Notes: generated from the sequence alone by a model not told the origin. DNA of 64,000 nucleotides from Mycolicibacterium tokaiense (GCF_010725885.1 NZ_AP022600.1:2046001-2110000); one strand, 5' to 3'. Positions 46,061-54,950 are shown, counted from the stretch's first letter. Translations and numbers: made by a program.

Positions 46061-47583
46061 TGGAGGCGACGGTGCACCGCTTCGTCCGGCTGCTGCGCCT
46101 GGCCGGGGTGCGCGTGTCGGTGCCCGAGGCGCTGGATGCGATGCGGTGCGCCGCCGCACCCGGGGTGCTGACGTCGCGGGGGATGCTGCGCACCGCGCTG
46201 CGGGTGGCCCTGGTCAAGGACCACCGCGACGAGCCGGTGTTCGACGAGATCTTCGACGCCTTCTTCGCGCTGGTGCGGGTAGGTCCAGAAGATGGAGCCG
46301 GCGACGGGCATTCGCATGCCCACGACGATCTGGTCGACACCGGCGAACTGGACTCGTTCACCCTGTCCGAGGAGCCCAGCGACACCCCGCAGGAAGGACA
46401 CGAACACGGCAAGCCGCACAGCATCCGGGAGTACTTCAAACAGGAAGATCTGGCGCAGCGGTACAACCTGCACCAGGAGGCCAACAAGATCGACCTGGCC
46501 GCGCTGACCGACCAGATCGTCTTCTCCGATGACGCGGTGGGCGACGACGCCGACAAATACCGGGTGGAGCTCTCCGCCGACCGCATCCACGGCGCCGGCC
46601 CGCCGGGCGAGCTGTCCTCGGGCACCGGCACCAGCGTCGAGGCCGACCTCACCATCGCCCAGCAGGAGGCCCTACTGGGCTGGCTGAACGGGCTGGACGA
46701 CGGCGGGGGCGACGAGTCCGACGCGGCGGCGCTGCGCCGCCGGCTCACCGGGATGCTGGAGAACCTGTCGCAGGCCCTCAAGCGCCACCTCGAAGCGCTG
46801 CTGGCGCTGGAGAACACCATCATCGAACGCCGCGAGCAACGCGAAGCCCAGGTGGCCCGCATCGCCGAGACCGAGCGCGCCGAACTGGAGGACTCCCTGC
46901 GCCGGCTGGCGCATACGCTGCACGGCGCGCTCACCCACCGGCGCCGGATCGCCGCCGCAGGCCGGGTGGATCCGGGGCGGACGATGCGGCGCAACATGCG
47001 TTTCGACGGGGTACCGTTCCAGCCCGTCACCGTCCGGCGCGGCGAAGACCGGCCCCGGCTGCTGGTGCTCGCCGATGTCAGCCTGTCCGTGCGGGCCACC
47101 TCACGGTTCACCTTGAACCTGGTGCACGGCCTGCAGGACCTGGTCACCGCGGTACGGTCCTTCGCGTTCGTCGATGAGATCGTGGAGACCACGGAGCTGT
47201 TTCGTGACCATCCCAGCGAGCGGGCGCTGGGCCTGATCTTCGGCGGGGACGTCCTCGACGTGGACGCCAACTCCGACTGCGGCGCGGTGTTCGGGGAGTT
47301 CCTCGCCGAGCACTCGTCGGCGTTGTCCCGGCGCACCACGTTGTTGGTGCTCGGCGACGGCCGCAACAACGGCAAGGACCCCAACCTGGCGGCGTTCCAG
47401 GAGATCAGCCGGCGTGCGCGCGAGACCATCTGGCTGACCCCGGAGCCCCGGTACTCGTGGGGGCTCGGCGGGTGTGACCTGCCGCGATACGCGGAGTTCT
47501 GCGACCGGGTACGGGTGGTCGGCGACCTCAGCGGGCTGGAACACACCGCGGCAGAATTCGCCGCGGAAGCGGTGGGCCGATGA
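46060..47583 (+). CDS. VWA domain protein, CoxE-like
   Basis: A 507-residue protein. The C-terminal von Willebrand A domain (about 320-500) has the metal-ion-dependent adhesion site start VLADVSLSVRATS (D-x-S-x-S) and TTLLVLGDGRNNG. The N-terminal 300 residues are largely helical, acidic, with a long coiled-coil-like stretch (ALLALENTIIERREQREAQ). CoxE-type VWA proteins pair with MoxR ATPases, here directly coupled. No membrane helix or signal, so cytosolic. Confidence 0.85.
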   Translation: MEATVHRFVRLLRLAGVRVSVPEALDAMRCAAAPGVLTSRGMLRTALRVALVKDHRDEPVFDEIFDAFFALVRVGPEDGAGDGHSHAHDDLVDTGELDSFTLSEEPSDTPQEGHEHGKPHSIREYFKQEDLAQRYNLHQEANKIDLAALTDQIVFSDDAVGDDADKYRVELSADRIHGAGPPGELSSGTGTSVEADLTIAQQEALLGWLNGLDDGGGDESDAAALRRRLTGMLENLSQALKRHLEALLALENTIIERREQREAQVARIAETERAELEDSLRRLAHTLHGALTHRRRIAAAGRVDPGRTMRRNMRFDGVPFQPVTVRRGEDRPRLLVLADVSLSVRATSRFTLNLVHGLQDLVTAVRSFAFVDEIVETTELFRDHPSERALGLIFGGDVLDVDANSDCGAVFGEFLAEHSSALSRRTTLLVLGDGRNNGKDPNLAAFQEISRRARETIWLTPEPRYSWGLGGCDLPRYAEFCDRVRVVGDLSGLEHTAAEFAAEAVGR

Positions 47584-48812
47584 CCGGCGGTGGCCGTACG
47601 CTGGAGACCACCATGTTGTCCGGATCACAGTCGACGATGCGTCCCGGACGGACCGGCCAGCCCGGCCGCGTCCTGAAGTTCCACGCGCCGGAGATCGTCT
47701 TCGGTGTCGATTCGATGGTGGAGGCCGCCCACGCCGCGCTGCGGTTGGGCGCACTGCGCCCGATGCTGATCACCGACCCCGGCCTGATCGAGGCGGGCTG
47801 GGTGGACGAGATGCTCATGCACCTGCGTGAACAACTCGTCGAGGCGCATGTCTGGAGCGGACTGACCCCCAACCCCAAGGACCACGAGATCGCGGCCGGC
47901 TACCAGATGTACGCCGAGCGTGGCTGCGACGTCCTGCTGGCGGTGGGTGGCGGTTCGGTGATCGACGCCGCCAAGGGGGTGGCGATCCTGGCGTCCAACG
48001 GCGGGCACATCCTGGACTACGAGGGTGTGGACAAGGCGCAGGTGCCCATCCCCCCGTTGGTGGTGGTGCCGTCGACCTCGGGTACCGGCGCCGACGTCTC
48101 GCAGTTCTGCATCGTCACCGACACCACCCGCAACGTCAAGATCAGCATCCTGGGGCGCGCACTGGTGCCCGACGTCACGGTGATCGATCCGCGACTGCTG
48201 ACCACCATGCCCGAAAACCTCAATGCTGCAACGGGTCTGGATGCGCTGACCCACGGCATCGAAGCCTTCGTCTCGCTGGGGCACAACCAGCTGACCGACC
48301 ACCACGCACTGCGGGCGGTGCAGATGGTCACCGAGAACCTGGTAGCCACCATCGAGCGTCCCACCGACATGCCGCCGCGGGTGCTGATGGCGCAGGCGGC
48401 CCTGGAAGCGGGTCTGGCCTTCACCAACGCGATCCTGGGCGCCACCCACGCGATGAGCCATCAGGTGGGCGGGCTGCTGGACCTGCCGCACGGCGTCATC
48501 AACGGTGTGCTGCTGCCGCACGTCATCCGCTTCAACGCCGAGGCCGACCCGCAGCCCTTCGCCGTGATCGCCGACGCGCTGGGGGTGACGCAGCCCGGGA
48601 TGCCGGCGGCGGAGGCGGCGCAGGCGCTGGCTGAGCGCATCGACCGCCTGGCCGCTGAGGTGGGTGTGCCACGGGGGCTGGCGCAACTCGGTGTCAGCGA
48701 CGCCGATGTGCCGATCCTGGCGAAGAACGCGCTGCACGACGCCTGCATGACCACCAACCCGCGGGCGGTCGACGAGCAGCAGGTGCAGGCGTTGTTCCGG
48801 GCGGCCATGTGA
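47580..48812 (+). CDS. Iron-containing alcohol dehydrogenase (1,3-propanediol dehydrogenase-like)
   Basis: A 410-residue group III alcohol dehydrogenase: LAVGGGSVIDAAKGVAIL for NAD, PSTSGTGADVSQF, and the iron site in LDALTHGIEAFVS and ATHAMSHQVGGLLDLPHG. It is the type found next to mno in M. smegmatis (MSMEG_6239), linked to 1,3-propanediol use. The ATG 47580 overlaps the VWA stop; residues before VLKFHAPEIVFG look non-conserved, so a later start (ATG 47613) is possible. Confidence 0.85.
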   Translation: MTGGGRTLETTMLSGSQSTMRPGRTGQPGRVLKFHAPEIVFGVDSMVEAAHAALRLGALRPMLITDPGLIEAGWVDEMLMHLREQLVEAHVWSGLTPNPKDHEIAAGYQMYAERGCDVLLAVGGGSVIDAAKGVAILASNGGHILDYEGVDKAQVPIPPLVVVPSTSGTGADVSQFCIVTDTTRNVKISILGRALVPDVTVIDPRLLTTMPENLNAATGLDALTHGIEAFVSLGHNQLTDHHALRAVQMVTENLVATIERPTDMPPRVLMAQAALEAGLAFTNAILGATHAMSHQVGGLLDLPHGVINGVLLPHVIRFNAEADPQPFAVIADALGVTQPGMPAAEAAQALAERIDRLAAEVGVPRGLAQLGVSDADVPILAKNALHDACMTTNPRAVDEQQVQALFRAAM

Positions 48813-50137
48813 GCGCGATGCCGGAGCGGGCCACCGCCACCGAGTTGGAGCGGTTGACCGGGCTGCGCTCGGGCAAGAGTTCCTTCTACAGCGAGTTCCG
48901 GGCCACTGCACAACGTCTGGACCGGGTGGTGGCGGCCTTGGACACCATCTCGCGCGCCCTGGTGCAGACGGTGCACGGTTCGGAGAACCTGGTGCGCGCC
49001 GTCGCCGAGGCGGCCCGGGTCCACCTGGACGCCGAATGGGTGGTGCTGGCGCTGGCCGACGGCGCCCTGCCCGACGCCCATCCGCGCCACCTCATCCTGG
49101 ACTCCGCGGGGCGCGCCTACGCCTTCGAGGGACTGCGTGATGCGCACGACCCGGGTCCGCACCTGCCCGACGCCGTGCTCAACCGGCTCAACGACATCCT
49201 GCGCGGGCAACTGGCCCAGTTCCGGCTCCCGGTGATCGAACGCCACCACGCGCACGTCCCGATCGAGTTGGACGGTGAGGTGATGGGTGCGTTCGCCGCG
49301 TGGACGGCACCGCCGCGGACGCTGGACGCCACCGATGCCGCGGTGATGCGCATCCTGGCCAGCCAGACCGCCGTCGCACTCCAGAACTCGTCACTGTTCT
49401 CCACGTCGGTGAACCTGCTGGCCGAATCCGAGGCGCGCAACGCCGAATTGCTGGCCACCCAACGCGAACTCGGCGCCGTGCAGCGGCATCAGGTGCTCGA
49501 CAACGAGCGCCACCGCATCGCCCGGGAGCTCCACGACAGCGTGGCGCAGACAGTGCTGTCGGCCGGCATGCTGATCGAGGTGTGCCGCAGTGAGGCCGCC
49601 GCGCCGGAGCTGGCGGCCCGGCTGGACCTGGCCAAGGACCTGACCCGCTCGGCCACCGAGCAACTGCGCTCTGCCATCTATGCACTCAACCACCCCGACG
49701 ACGCCGACCGGTCCAGCCTCATCGAGATGCTGGCGCAGCTGGCCACGGTGCACATGCCCGAGGATCTGCGGGTGGATCTGCGGGTGACGGGGCAGGCCGG
49801 TGAACTGCCCGGCGATGTGGAGCATGCGCTGCTGCGGATCGCCGGGGAGGCGCTGTTCAACACCGCGATGCACGGTAGCGCCAGCAGAGCCATCGTGTCG
49901 CTGACGTACGGTGAACATGCTGTGACGCTGTCCATCTCCGATGACGGGGTGGGCGATCCCGATCGGCTGCGACTGACCCTGGCCGTCGCCGAGGCCGCTG
50001 ATGTCGACGGCCGCCATCGTGGGTTGGCCAACATGCGGGCGCGGGCCCGCGAGCACGGCGGCACCTTTGAGGTGTACCGCTCCCGCCTCGGCGGGGTGCG
50101 GGTGGCGGCCAGGATTCCCCGAGGAGGGATGGCGTGA
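48809..50137 (+). CDS. mnoS: GAF-domain sensor histidine kinase, MnoS-like
   Basis: A 442-residue cytosolic kinase with no membrane helix: N-terminal helix, GAF domain (about 50-205), HisKA_3 dimerisation helix with phospho-His in RHRIARELHDSVAQTVL, and HATPase_c (RIAGEALFNTAMHG, DDGVGDPD, RHRGLANMRARA). NarL-type kinase matching the response regulator that follows. In M. smegmatis the corresponding MnoS/MnoR pair switches on mno and the propanediol dehydrogenase. The start overlaps the dehydrogenase stop. Confidence 0.85.
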   Translation: MSAMPERATATELERLTGLRSGKSSFYSEFRATAQRLDRVVAALDTISRALVQTVHGSENLVRAVAEAARVHLDAEWVVLALADGALPDAHPRHLILDSAGRAYAFEGLRDAHDPGPHLPDAVLNRLNDILRGQLAQFRLPVIERHHAHVPIELDGEVMGAFAAWTAPPRTLDATDAAVMRILASQTAVALQNSSLFSTSVNLLAESEARNAELLATQRELGAVQRHQVLDNERHRIARELHDSVAQTVLSAGMLIEVCRSEAAAPELAARLDLAKDLTRSATEQLRSAIYALNHPDDADRSSLIEMLAQLATVHMPEDLRVDLRVTGQAGELPGDVEHALLRIAGEALFNTAMHGSASRAIVSLTYGEHAVTLSISDDGVGDPDRLRLTLAVAEAADVDGRHRGLANMRARAREHGGTFEVYRSRLGGVRVAARIPRGGMA

Positions 50138-50799
50138 CGGTGACCACAACACCCAGGACGACCACGACCATTCGGCTGGTGCTGGTGGACGACCACGCCA
50201 TCCTGCGCCAGGGATTGCGCTCGATCCTGGAGCGCGAGCCGGACCTGCAGGTGGTGGGGGAGGCGGCCTCCGAGGCGGAAGCCGAGGCGGTGGTTTCGGC
50301 GATGCGGCCCGATGTGGTGCTGCTGGATCTGAAGCTCTCCGCGGGCTCGGACTTCGAGGGACTCTCGTTGTGTGCCAAGCTGTCCGAGGCCTACCCGCAG
50401 TGCGGTCTGCTGGTGCTGACGACGTTCCTCGATGAGAGTCTGGTGCTGCGTGCGGTGCATGCCGGCGCCCGGGGCTATGTGGTCAAGGACGTCGACACCA
50501 CCGAACTGGTGCGCGCCATCCGTGCGATCTCGGTGGGGGAGAGCGCCTTCGACTCCCGGAGTGCTGCCGCGGTGGTGCGATCGCTGTCCGGACGTGCCGA
50601 GCCTCAGCAGCAGCTCACCGACCGTGAGGTGGAGGTGCTGCGGCTGCTGGCGACGGGACTGTCCAACAGCAAGATCGGTGAGACGTTGTTCATCTCGGCC
50701 ACCACCGCGAAGTTCCACGTCAGCAACATCATGCGCAAGCTCGGTGTCAGCCGTAGGGCCGAGGCGGTGTACGCCGCCAGCAAGCGTGGCCTGATCTGA
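50134..50799 (+). CDS. mnoR: NarL/LuxR-type response regulator, MnoR-like
   Basis: A 221-residue regulator: receiver domain with VLVDDHAILRQGLRSIL, phospho-Asp in DVVLLDLKLSAG, Lys in GYVVKDVD; then a LuxR HTH (LTDREVEVLRLLATGLSNSK to KFHVSNIMRKLGVSRRAEAV). GTG 50134 overlaps the kinase stop. It is the likely activator of the mno cluster; candidate sites are described at 43524-43555 and 51824-51836. Confidence 0.87.
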   Translation: MTVTTTPRTTTTIRLVLVDDHAILRQGLRSILEREPDLQVVGEAASEAEAEAVVSAMRPDVVLLDLKLSAGSDFEGLSLCAKLSEAYPQCGLLVLTTFLDESLVLRAVHAGARGYVVKDVDTTELVRAIRAISVGESAFDSRSAAAVVRSLSGRAEPQQQLTDREVEVLRLLATGLSNSKIGETLFISATTAKFHVSNIMRKLGVSRRAEAVYAASKRGLI

Positions 50800-50871
50800 G
50801 ACCGCCGAGCGTGCGTATCGGCACGGCGACACGCGGGGTTCAGGGGTACAGACACGCGCGCTCGGCGTTGG

Positions 50872-51741
50872 TCAGAGGTCGAGAATCAGCCAGCCGCCGT
50901 GGAATTCGTCCACCGTCGCGGTGAGACCCGGGAACTCGGGGCACCACCGGGCACCGAGCTGCTGCAGCCTGGTCAGGTCGAACCGCTGGATGTGCCCGTA
51001 GCACTCCCGCGGCCGGTCCTCCATCGGCACCGCCACCACCACGCGCCGGCGCGCCAACCGCAGGGCCTCGCCCAGTGCAGCGTCGATGGTGTGGTCGTCG
51101 AGATGCTCCAGCAGGTGCAGCGCTGTCACGGTGTCGGCGCAGTGGTCGGGCAACGGCACCGCAGCCGCATCACAGCGAGCGGTGTGCACAGGTCGCTGCA
51201 GCGCTGCTGCGGCCAGGTCCAGCAGGTGCATGGCCGGACCGCTGAGATCGGTTGCCACCACGTCGAACCCGTGCCGCGCCAGGCGCAACGGGAAGAAGCC
51301 GAAGCAGGATCCCAGGTCCACCACCCGATTCCCGGCGACCAGCGTCTGGGCCCGCGCGTGCACCGGAGCGAACGCCGCGGCGCCGGACTCCAGCAGGGCC
51401 AGCGAGTTGCGGTAGAAGCGCAACCAGGCCGGTAGCGCCCCGTCGACGGTCGAGCGCACCACCCCGGTGAACACCGCTTCGAACTCCGAGCGTCCGCGCA
51501 GGGCACCACCGTCGATCAGGTCGGCGACCAACAGAACGGCCAGCTCATCGGACAGTTCGTCGGGGCGCACATCGTGCTCGACGGTGAGCCAGACGTCCCC
51601 ACGGTGAACACAGAAGCGTGGTGTGCACCAGCGGCGGTGGCCGCCGCAGCGGTGCGATCCGGAGCGCCGACGCACCCGGATCCCGTCGGCGCACCACCAA
51701 CCGTTTCGGGTGGGTGCCATCGGGTCGAACGCGGTGTTCAT
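50872..51741 (-). CDS. mftM: Mycofactocin-glycan methyltransferase MftM
   Basis: About 289 residues. Residues 1-60 are a basic, Cys/His-rich stretch (RWCTPRFCVHRGDVWLTVE), then a helical part, and from about 140 a class I SAM methyltransferase domain: VVDLGSCFGFFPLRLARHG, VATDLSGPAMHLLDLA, DTVTALHLLEHLDDH. The place, next to mnoS/mnoR, and the N-terminal layout match MftM of M. smegmatis, which methylates the glucan chain of mycofactocin. ATG 51741 is preferred over an in-frame TTG 9 bases upstream. It is convergent with mnoR. Confidence 0.78.
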   Translation of the reverse strand: MNTAFDPMAPTRNGWWCADGIRVRRRSGSHRCGGHRRWCTPRFCVHRGDVWLTVEHDVRPDELSDELAVLLVADLIDGGALRGRSEFEAVFTGVVRSTVDGALPAWLRFYRNSLALLESGAAAFAPVHARAQTLVAGNRVVDLGSCFGFFPLRLARHGFDVVATDLSGPAMHLLDLAAAALQRPVHTARCDAAAVPLPDHCADTVTALHLLEHLDDHTIDAALGEALRLARRRVVVAVPMEDRPRECYGHIQRFDLTRLQQLGARWCPEFPGLTATVDEFHGGWLILDL

Positions 51742-51814
51742 GCCCGACAACGCTATTGGTTTCGGTGGCTACCTCACCCGCGCCGATCAGGTGCAAAACG
51801 GGTGCTCACCGGGT

Positions 51815-51836
51815 GGGTACCGGCCTACCCGATCGG
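51815..51836. promoter_or_regulatory. Candidate operator upstream of mftM sharing a core with the mno region
   Basis: GGGTA (51815-51819) and TACCC (51826-51830) form an inverted repeat over 6 bases, and CCTACCCGATCGG (51824-51836) is identical to the minus-strand core of the palindrome before mno. It lies 83 bases before the mftM ATG, just after the TetR stop. Confidence 0.45.
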
Positions 51837-52418
51837 TCAGGCCGGTGACGCCCCGGCGGCGGCGATGGACCGCCACACCAGATCGGCGACAGTGCGGCAG
51901 TAGTCGTCGCTGACCGGTTCGCCGGTGTAGAGCACCCGCATGTTGATCGGCGCGAACAGCATCTCCAGGGACGTCTCGGGGCTGATCCCGCTGCGCACCT
52001 CCCCGCGGGCCTGCGCCCGGTCGAACACCACCCGCAGCGCCTCGGCTCGCGACTTCCACACGGCCCGCCGGATGTCGACCGTCTGCAGATAGGGGTCGGT
52101 GATCAGGTGGGCGCCATGGAGTTTCGGTCCGTCGGTGGAGCTGATGAGGCGAGCCATCCCGCGGGCCAGCTGGAAGAGGTCCTCGACCAGAGAGCCGGTG
52201 TCGGGCGGGCCGTCGTCGTCCGAGCGGTGAGTGAGCGCATCGACCACCAGAGCGGAGGTGTCCGGCCACGTGCCGGAGATGTACCGGTCGTCGAGTCCGT
52301 GTCGCGCGACGGTGGCGGCGAGATCGAAACGGTCGATCCCCCAACGGCCCAACTCGGTGCGAACGGCCTGGAGCACCGTGCCGCGTTGATCGTCGGATGT
52401 CGCGTGGTCGCGCGCCAT
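51837..52418 (-). CDS. TetR family transcriptional regulator
   Basis: About 193 residues. The N-terminal HTH is degenerate but visible (TVLQAVRTELGRWGIDRFDLAATVARHGLDD split over residues 14-44), with RYISGTWPDTSALVVDAL continuing the helix-turn-helix. The C-terminal ligand domain resembles TetR_C groups (VEDLFQLARGMARLIS, SPETSLEMLFAPINMRVLYTG). ATG 52418 has GAGGAG 9 bases upstream. It starts 16 bases after the stop of the AmaP-like gene and precedes mftM on the same strand. Target unknown. Confidence 0.78.
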   Translation of the reverse strand: MARDHATSDDQRGTVLQAVRTELGRWGIDRFDLAATVARHGLDDRYISGTWPDTSALVVDALTHRSDDDGPPDTGSLVEDLFQLARGMARLISSTDGPKLHGAHLITDPYLQTVDIRRAVWKSRAEALRVVFDRAQARGEVRSGISPETSLEMLFAPINMRVLYTGEPVSDDYCRTVADLVWRSIAAAGASPA

Positions 52419-52434
52419 GAAGCGATTCTCCTCG

Positions 52435-52986
52435 TCAGAGCGGTATGCGTCGCCGGGCTTTGGTGTCCACCCGCAGGACGGTACGTACCGCCACGGCGTC
52501 ACCGAGCATCAGTGCCATCGTACGGGCGACGTCGGTGGTGGTGGCCACCGCAGTGTCGAGTGAGTTGCGGGCGGCGACGGTGACGGTCAGTGTGATCGTG
52601 GGGAAGTCGCGTTCGGCAGCGGCGCGCCCGGTGGCCTTCACCACCCCGGGTTGCTGAGCCAGCAGGTCTGCGGCGACGTGCGCCACCGCGTTGGGGTCGG
52701 CGCTGAGGCCTTGTTCGTCGGGCAGCGGCAGCCGGGTCAGGCGCGGTGCCTGGTGGTGGGCCATCAGCCAGCGCAGCGCGGCCAGCGCCAGCAGCACGCC
52801 CGCTGCGGCCTGGGCCCACGGCCACCACGAGGTGCCGGTGACGGCGGTGAGCGCCGAGAGGTCCAGCGGCCCGCCCTGCCACAGCATTCCGCGCTGCCAG
52901 GCGACGGCGCCCAGGCCCAGAGCGAACAGCCCGATCCCGATGAGGAACACCATCATTCGGTCGAATACCAAAGCGAGGCGGCTCAT
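52435..52986 (-). CDS. AmaP/Asp23-anchor-like membrane protein
   Basis: A 183-residue protein with two N-terminal transmembrane helices (MVFLIGIGLFALGLGAVAW; AQAAAGVLLALAALRWLM) followed by a cytosolic alkaline-shock-type domain (VVKATGRAAAERDFPTITLT and RNSLDTAVATTTDVARTMAL). This is the layout of AmaP, the membrane anchor of Asp23. AGGAGG lies 7 bases before the ATG, which overlaps the previous gene as ATGA. Last gene of the asp23-type operon. Confidence 0.75.
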   Translation of the reverse strand: MSRLALVFDRMMVFLIGIGLFALGLGAVAWQRGMLWQGGPLDLSALTAVTGTSWWPWAQAAAGVLLALAALRWLMAHHQAPRLTRLPLPDEQGLSADPNAVAHVAADLLAQQPGVVKATGRAAAERDFPTITLTVTVAARNSLDTAVATTTDVARTMALMLGDAVAVRTVLRVDTKARRRIPL

Positions 52987-53546
52987 GATCGGCCCTCCTT
53001 TCGGGTGCGCACCACGACCCGCGGTCGGTGCGCCAGCGGCTGCAGTGCGATGTCCACGGCGGCGGCGATCGATGCGTGCGTCTGACCGTCGTCGGTGACG
53101 GTGCACCGGACGGTCACCGTGCGGCGGGTGGCGGTGGAGGTGGCCCGCAACACGCCGGGTGTGTCCTCGGCTGCCGCGCTGGCGAGCTTGGCGATGTCGC
53201 CGAGCCCGATGTACACGCCTTCCTCGGCACCGACGGATTGGGCGTCGACGCGCCGGGGTGCGACCGCGATGATGACGGCGGCCATCCCGAGGAGCATCAC
53301 CACGACGCCCACCGGTTGCACCCAGGCCTGGGGAGTCCATCCGTCGGCGGCGGCCACGGCGGAGGTGATCCACGGGCTGCCGGTCAGCCACCCTGCGGCC
53401 ACCGCGGCGTCCCGCAGTGCGACCGCGGCGGCGCCGAGCAGCGCCAGCGCGACGATCACCGCGAGGTAGCTGGCGCGCGCGGTGGTACGCGGTGCGGAGG
53501 CGGCACGCGGCCGGGGATGCGACACCGAGGTATCGGTGGAGGTCAT
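52983..53546 (-). CDS. DUF6286-type membrane protein
   Basis: A 187-residue protein: basic N-terminus, a first helix (YLAVIVALALLGAAAVAL), an extracellular loop, a second helix (VQPVGVVVMLLGMAAVIIAV), and a C-terminal domain of about 85 residues that again has Asp23-like strands (TRRTVTVRCTVTDDGQTHAS). Such proteins are regularly found in actinobacterial Asp23 operons. Overlaps both neighbours by 4 bases. Exact role unknown; probably membrane scaffold. Confidence 0.75.
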   Translation of the reverse strand: MTSTDTSVSHPRPRAASAPRTTARASYLAVIVALALLGAAAVALRDAAVAAGWLTGSPWITSAVAAADGWTPQAWVQPVGVVVMLLGMAAVIIAVAPRRVDAQSVGAEEGVYIGLGDIAKLASAAAEDTPGVLRATSTATRRTVTVRCTVTDDGQTHASIAAAVDIALQPLAHRPRVVVRTRKEGRS

Positions 53547-53920
53547 GTCAGCTCCCGGGAGAAGTCAGGGGCGATGATCGCGGCGACGTGCACCGTCACC
53601 CCGTCGACCACGAGACCGCTGTGGGTTTCGAGGGCGGCGGTGACGTCGTTGCGGACGGCGGCGGCGGTCTCGAGGAGCCCGCGGCCCCATTCCACGGCGA
53701 TGTCGACATCGGCGCGGACGTGGTCACCGGCGACCACCGTGTCGACGCGGGGGAGTTCACGGCCGGTGACGCGGCTGAGGCCGTTGCCATGCCGGTGCAC
53801 ACCGTCGGCGGCCAGTGCGGCCGCCGTGGCGATGCTCTGCACGGCGCGGTCGCGGATGGTGAGCCGACCCCTCGCCTCGGGCTCGACCAGCATCGGCGCG
53901 GGAGCGGCGCTGTCAGCCAC
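53543..53920 (-). CDS. Asp23/Gls24 family envelope-stress protein
   Basis: About 125 residues from GTG 53920, preceded by a strong G-rich site; longer in-frame starts (53965, 53950) would overlap the small membrane gene further. Asp23 pattern: RLTIRDRAVQSIATAAALAA, then VDTVVAGDHVRADVDIAVEW, LLETAAAVRNDVTAALETHS and VVDGVTVHVAAI. The family forms membrane-associated fibres under cell-wall stress. Confidence 0.78.
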   Translation of the reverse strand: MADSAAPAPMLVEPEARGRLTIRDRAVQSIATAAALAADGVHRHGNGLSRVTGRELPRVDTVVAGDHVRADVDIAVEWGRGLLETAAAVRNDVTAALETHSGLVVDGVTVHVAAIIAPDFSRELT

Positions 53921-54092
53921 GGCCCCGCCCCCGGAACCAGGTGGAGGCATCGAACTCGCCGTCACGGTGTCCGCCGATGACGTAGCCGACCGCCCCGAGC
54001 ACGAGCGCCAACAGGAATCCGGTCAGGCCGCCTGCAGCGGCCGCCACGCCGAGTAGTACACCGGCGAGCATCCCGGCAGTTGCGGTGGTCAT
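53913..54092 (-). CDS. DUF2273-like small membrane protein
   Basis: A 59-residue protein: MTTATAGMLAGVLLGVAAAA at the start, GFLLALVLGAVGYVIGGH in the middle and a short charged tail FDASTWFRGRGRG. Two close hydrophobic helices, the typical small partner of Asp23 proteins. It overlaps 4 bases with the upstream gene and 8 with the downstream Asp23 gene. Short enough to be missed by automatic calls. Confidence 0.75.
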   Translation of the reverse strand: MTTATAGMLAGVLLGVAAAAGGLTGFLLALVLGAVGYVIGGHRDGEFDASTWFRGRGRG

Positions 54093-54406
54093 GACGTTCT
54101 CCTCGTGCTGTGGTTGTCGGTGGGGGACTCGGGAACCAGGTCCGCGACGGTGACGTCGACCCGGTGCCCTGGGACGGCCGCGGCGACCGCGGCGCGTACT
54201 GCGGCTGCCGTCTGCCGGATTCCGGTGTCACCGCGGACGCTGATGTGCACGTCGATCTGGTCGGCGTGTACGCGCACCCCGGTGACCCGCCGGCCGGGCA
54301 GGTACGTCGCGACCTCGCCGAACATGCCAGAGTGCAGTCCGGCGACGCCGGGCACGGCGCGGGCGATGCCCGCCACCGTGTCGGCGATCGTGCTCGGCTC
54401 GGTCAT
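54089..54406 (-). CDS. Asp23-related small protein
   Basis: A 105-residue cytosolic protein with one Asp23-like domain: TIADTVAGIARAVPGVAGLH, VRVHADQIDVHISVRGDTG, QTAAAVRAAVAAAVPGHRVD. ATG 54406 shares its A with the stop of the first Asp23 gene. Second of the three or four Asp23-like genes of the operon. It lacks a membrane helix. Confidence 0.72.
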   Translation of the reverse strand: MTEPSTIADTVAGIARAVPGVAGLHSGMFGEVATYLPGRRVTGVRVHADQIDVHISVRGDTGIRQTAAAVRAAVAAAVPGHRVDVTVADLVPESPTDNHSTRRTS

Positions 54407-54870
54407 CACTCGACCCGGGCCGGGCGACTCTCGACGGGTTCGTCGTCGTCGGTCGCGACGTGCACGTCGTGCACCGTGATGTTGACCTCGACGACCTCCA
54501 GGCCGGTCATCCGCTCCAGCGCGGCGATGACGTTGCGCCGGATACCGGAGGCCAGGTCGGCGATGGAGACGCCGTACTCGGCGACGATGTCCACGTCGAC
54601 GGCGGCCTGCTTCTCGCCCACCTCGACCGACACGCCCTGGGCGTAGTTGGTGGTGGCACCCGGGATGCGCTCGCGGAGCGCGCCCACCGCGCGGGAGGTG
54701 TTGCCACCGAGGTCGTAGACGCCGTTGACCTCACGGGCGGCCAGGCCGGCGATCTTGGACACCACGGTGTCGGCGATGGTGGTGCGGCCGTGGCTGGTGG
54801 CCAGCGGTCCGTTGGCGGCGGGCGCCGCGGTGCGTGCGGTGCTGACGGTGGCGTTTTCTGTGGAAGCCAT
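54406..54870 (-). CDS. Asp23/Gls24 family protein (first gene of operon)
   Basis: A 154-residue protein and the most typical Asp23 of the set: TTIADTVVSKIAGLAAREVN, GVSVEVGEKQAAVDVDIVAE, YGVSIADLASGIRRNVIAAL and EVVEVNITVHDVHV. A 35-residue disordered N-terminus precedes it. It heads the operon and is divergent from an ECF sigma factor gene 130 bases away. The family is induced by alkaline or wall stress in Gram-positives; in mycobacteria little is known. Confidence 0.82.
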   Translation of the reverse strand: MASTENATVSTARTAAPAANGPLATSHGRTTIADTVVSKIAGLAAREVNGVYDLGGNTSRAVGALRERIPGATTNYAQGVSVEVGEKQAAVDVDIVAEYGVSIADLASGIRRNVIAALERMTGLEVVEVNITVHDVHVATDDDEPVESRPARVE

Positions 54871-54924
54871 CTCACGGTCCTTTCTCGTGGTTGTGGGTAC
54901 GTGAGTAGGTCGGTGCCCGCTTGC

Positions 54925-54950
54925 GGAACCGAACGTGGCCGGTGTGTGTT
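54925..54950 (+). promoter_or_regulatory. ECF-type promoter of the sigma factor gene
   Basis: GGAACC (54925-54930), 17 bases, GTT (54948-54950) is a good ECF promoter (GGAAC and GTT pattern of SigE/SigH type). It is 50 bases before the sigma start and suggests autoregulation. Confidence 0.55.
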
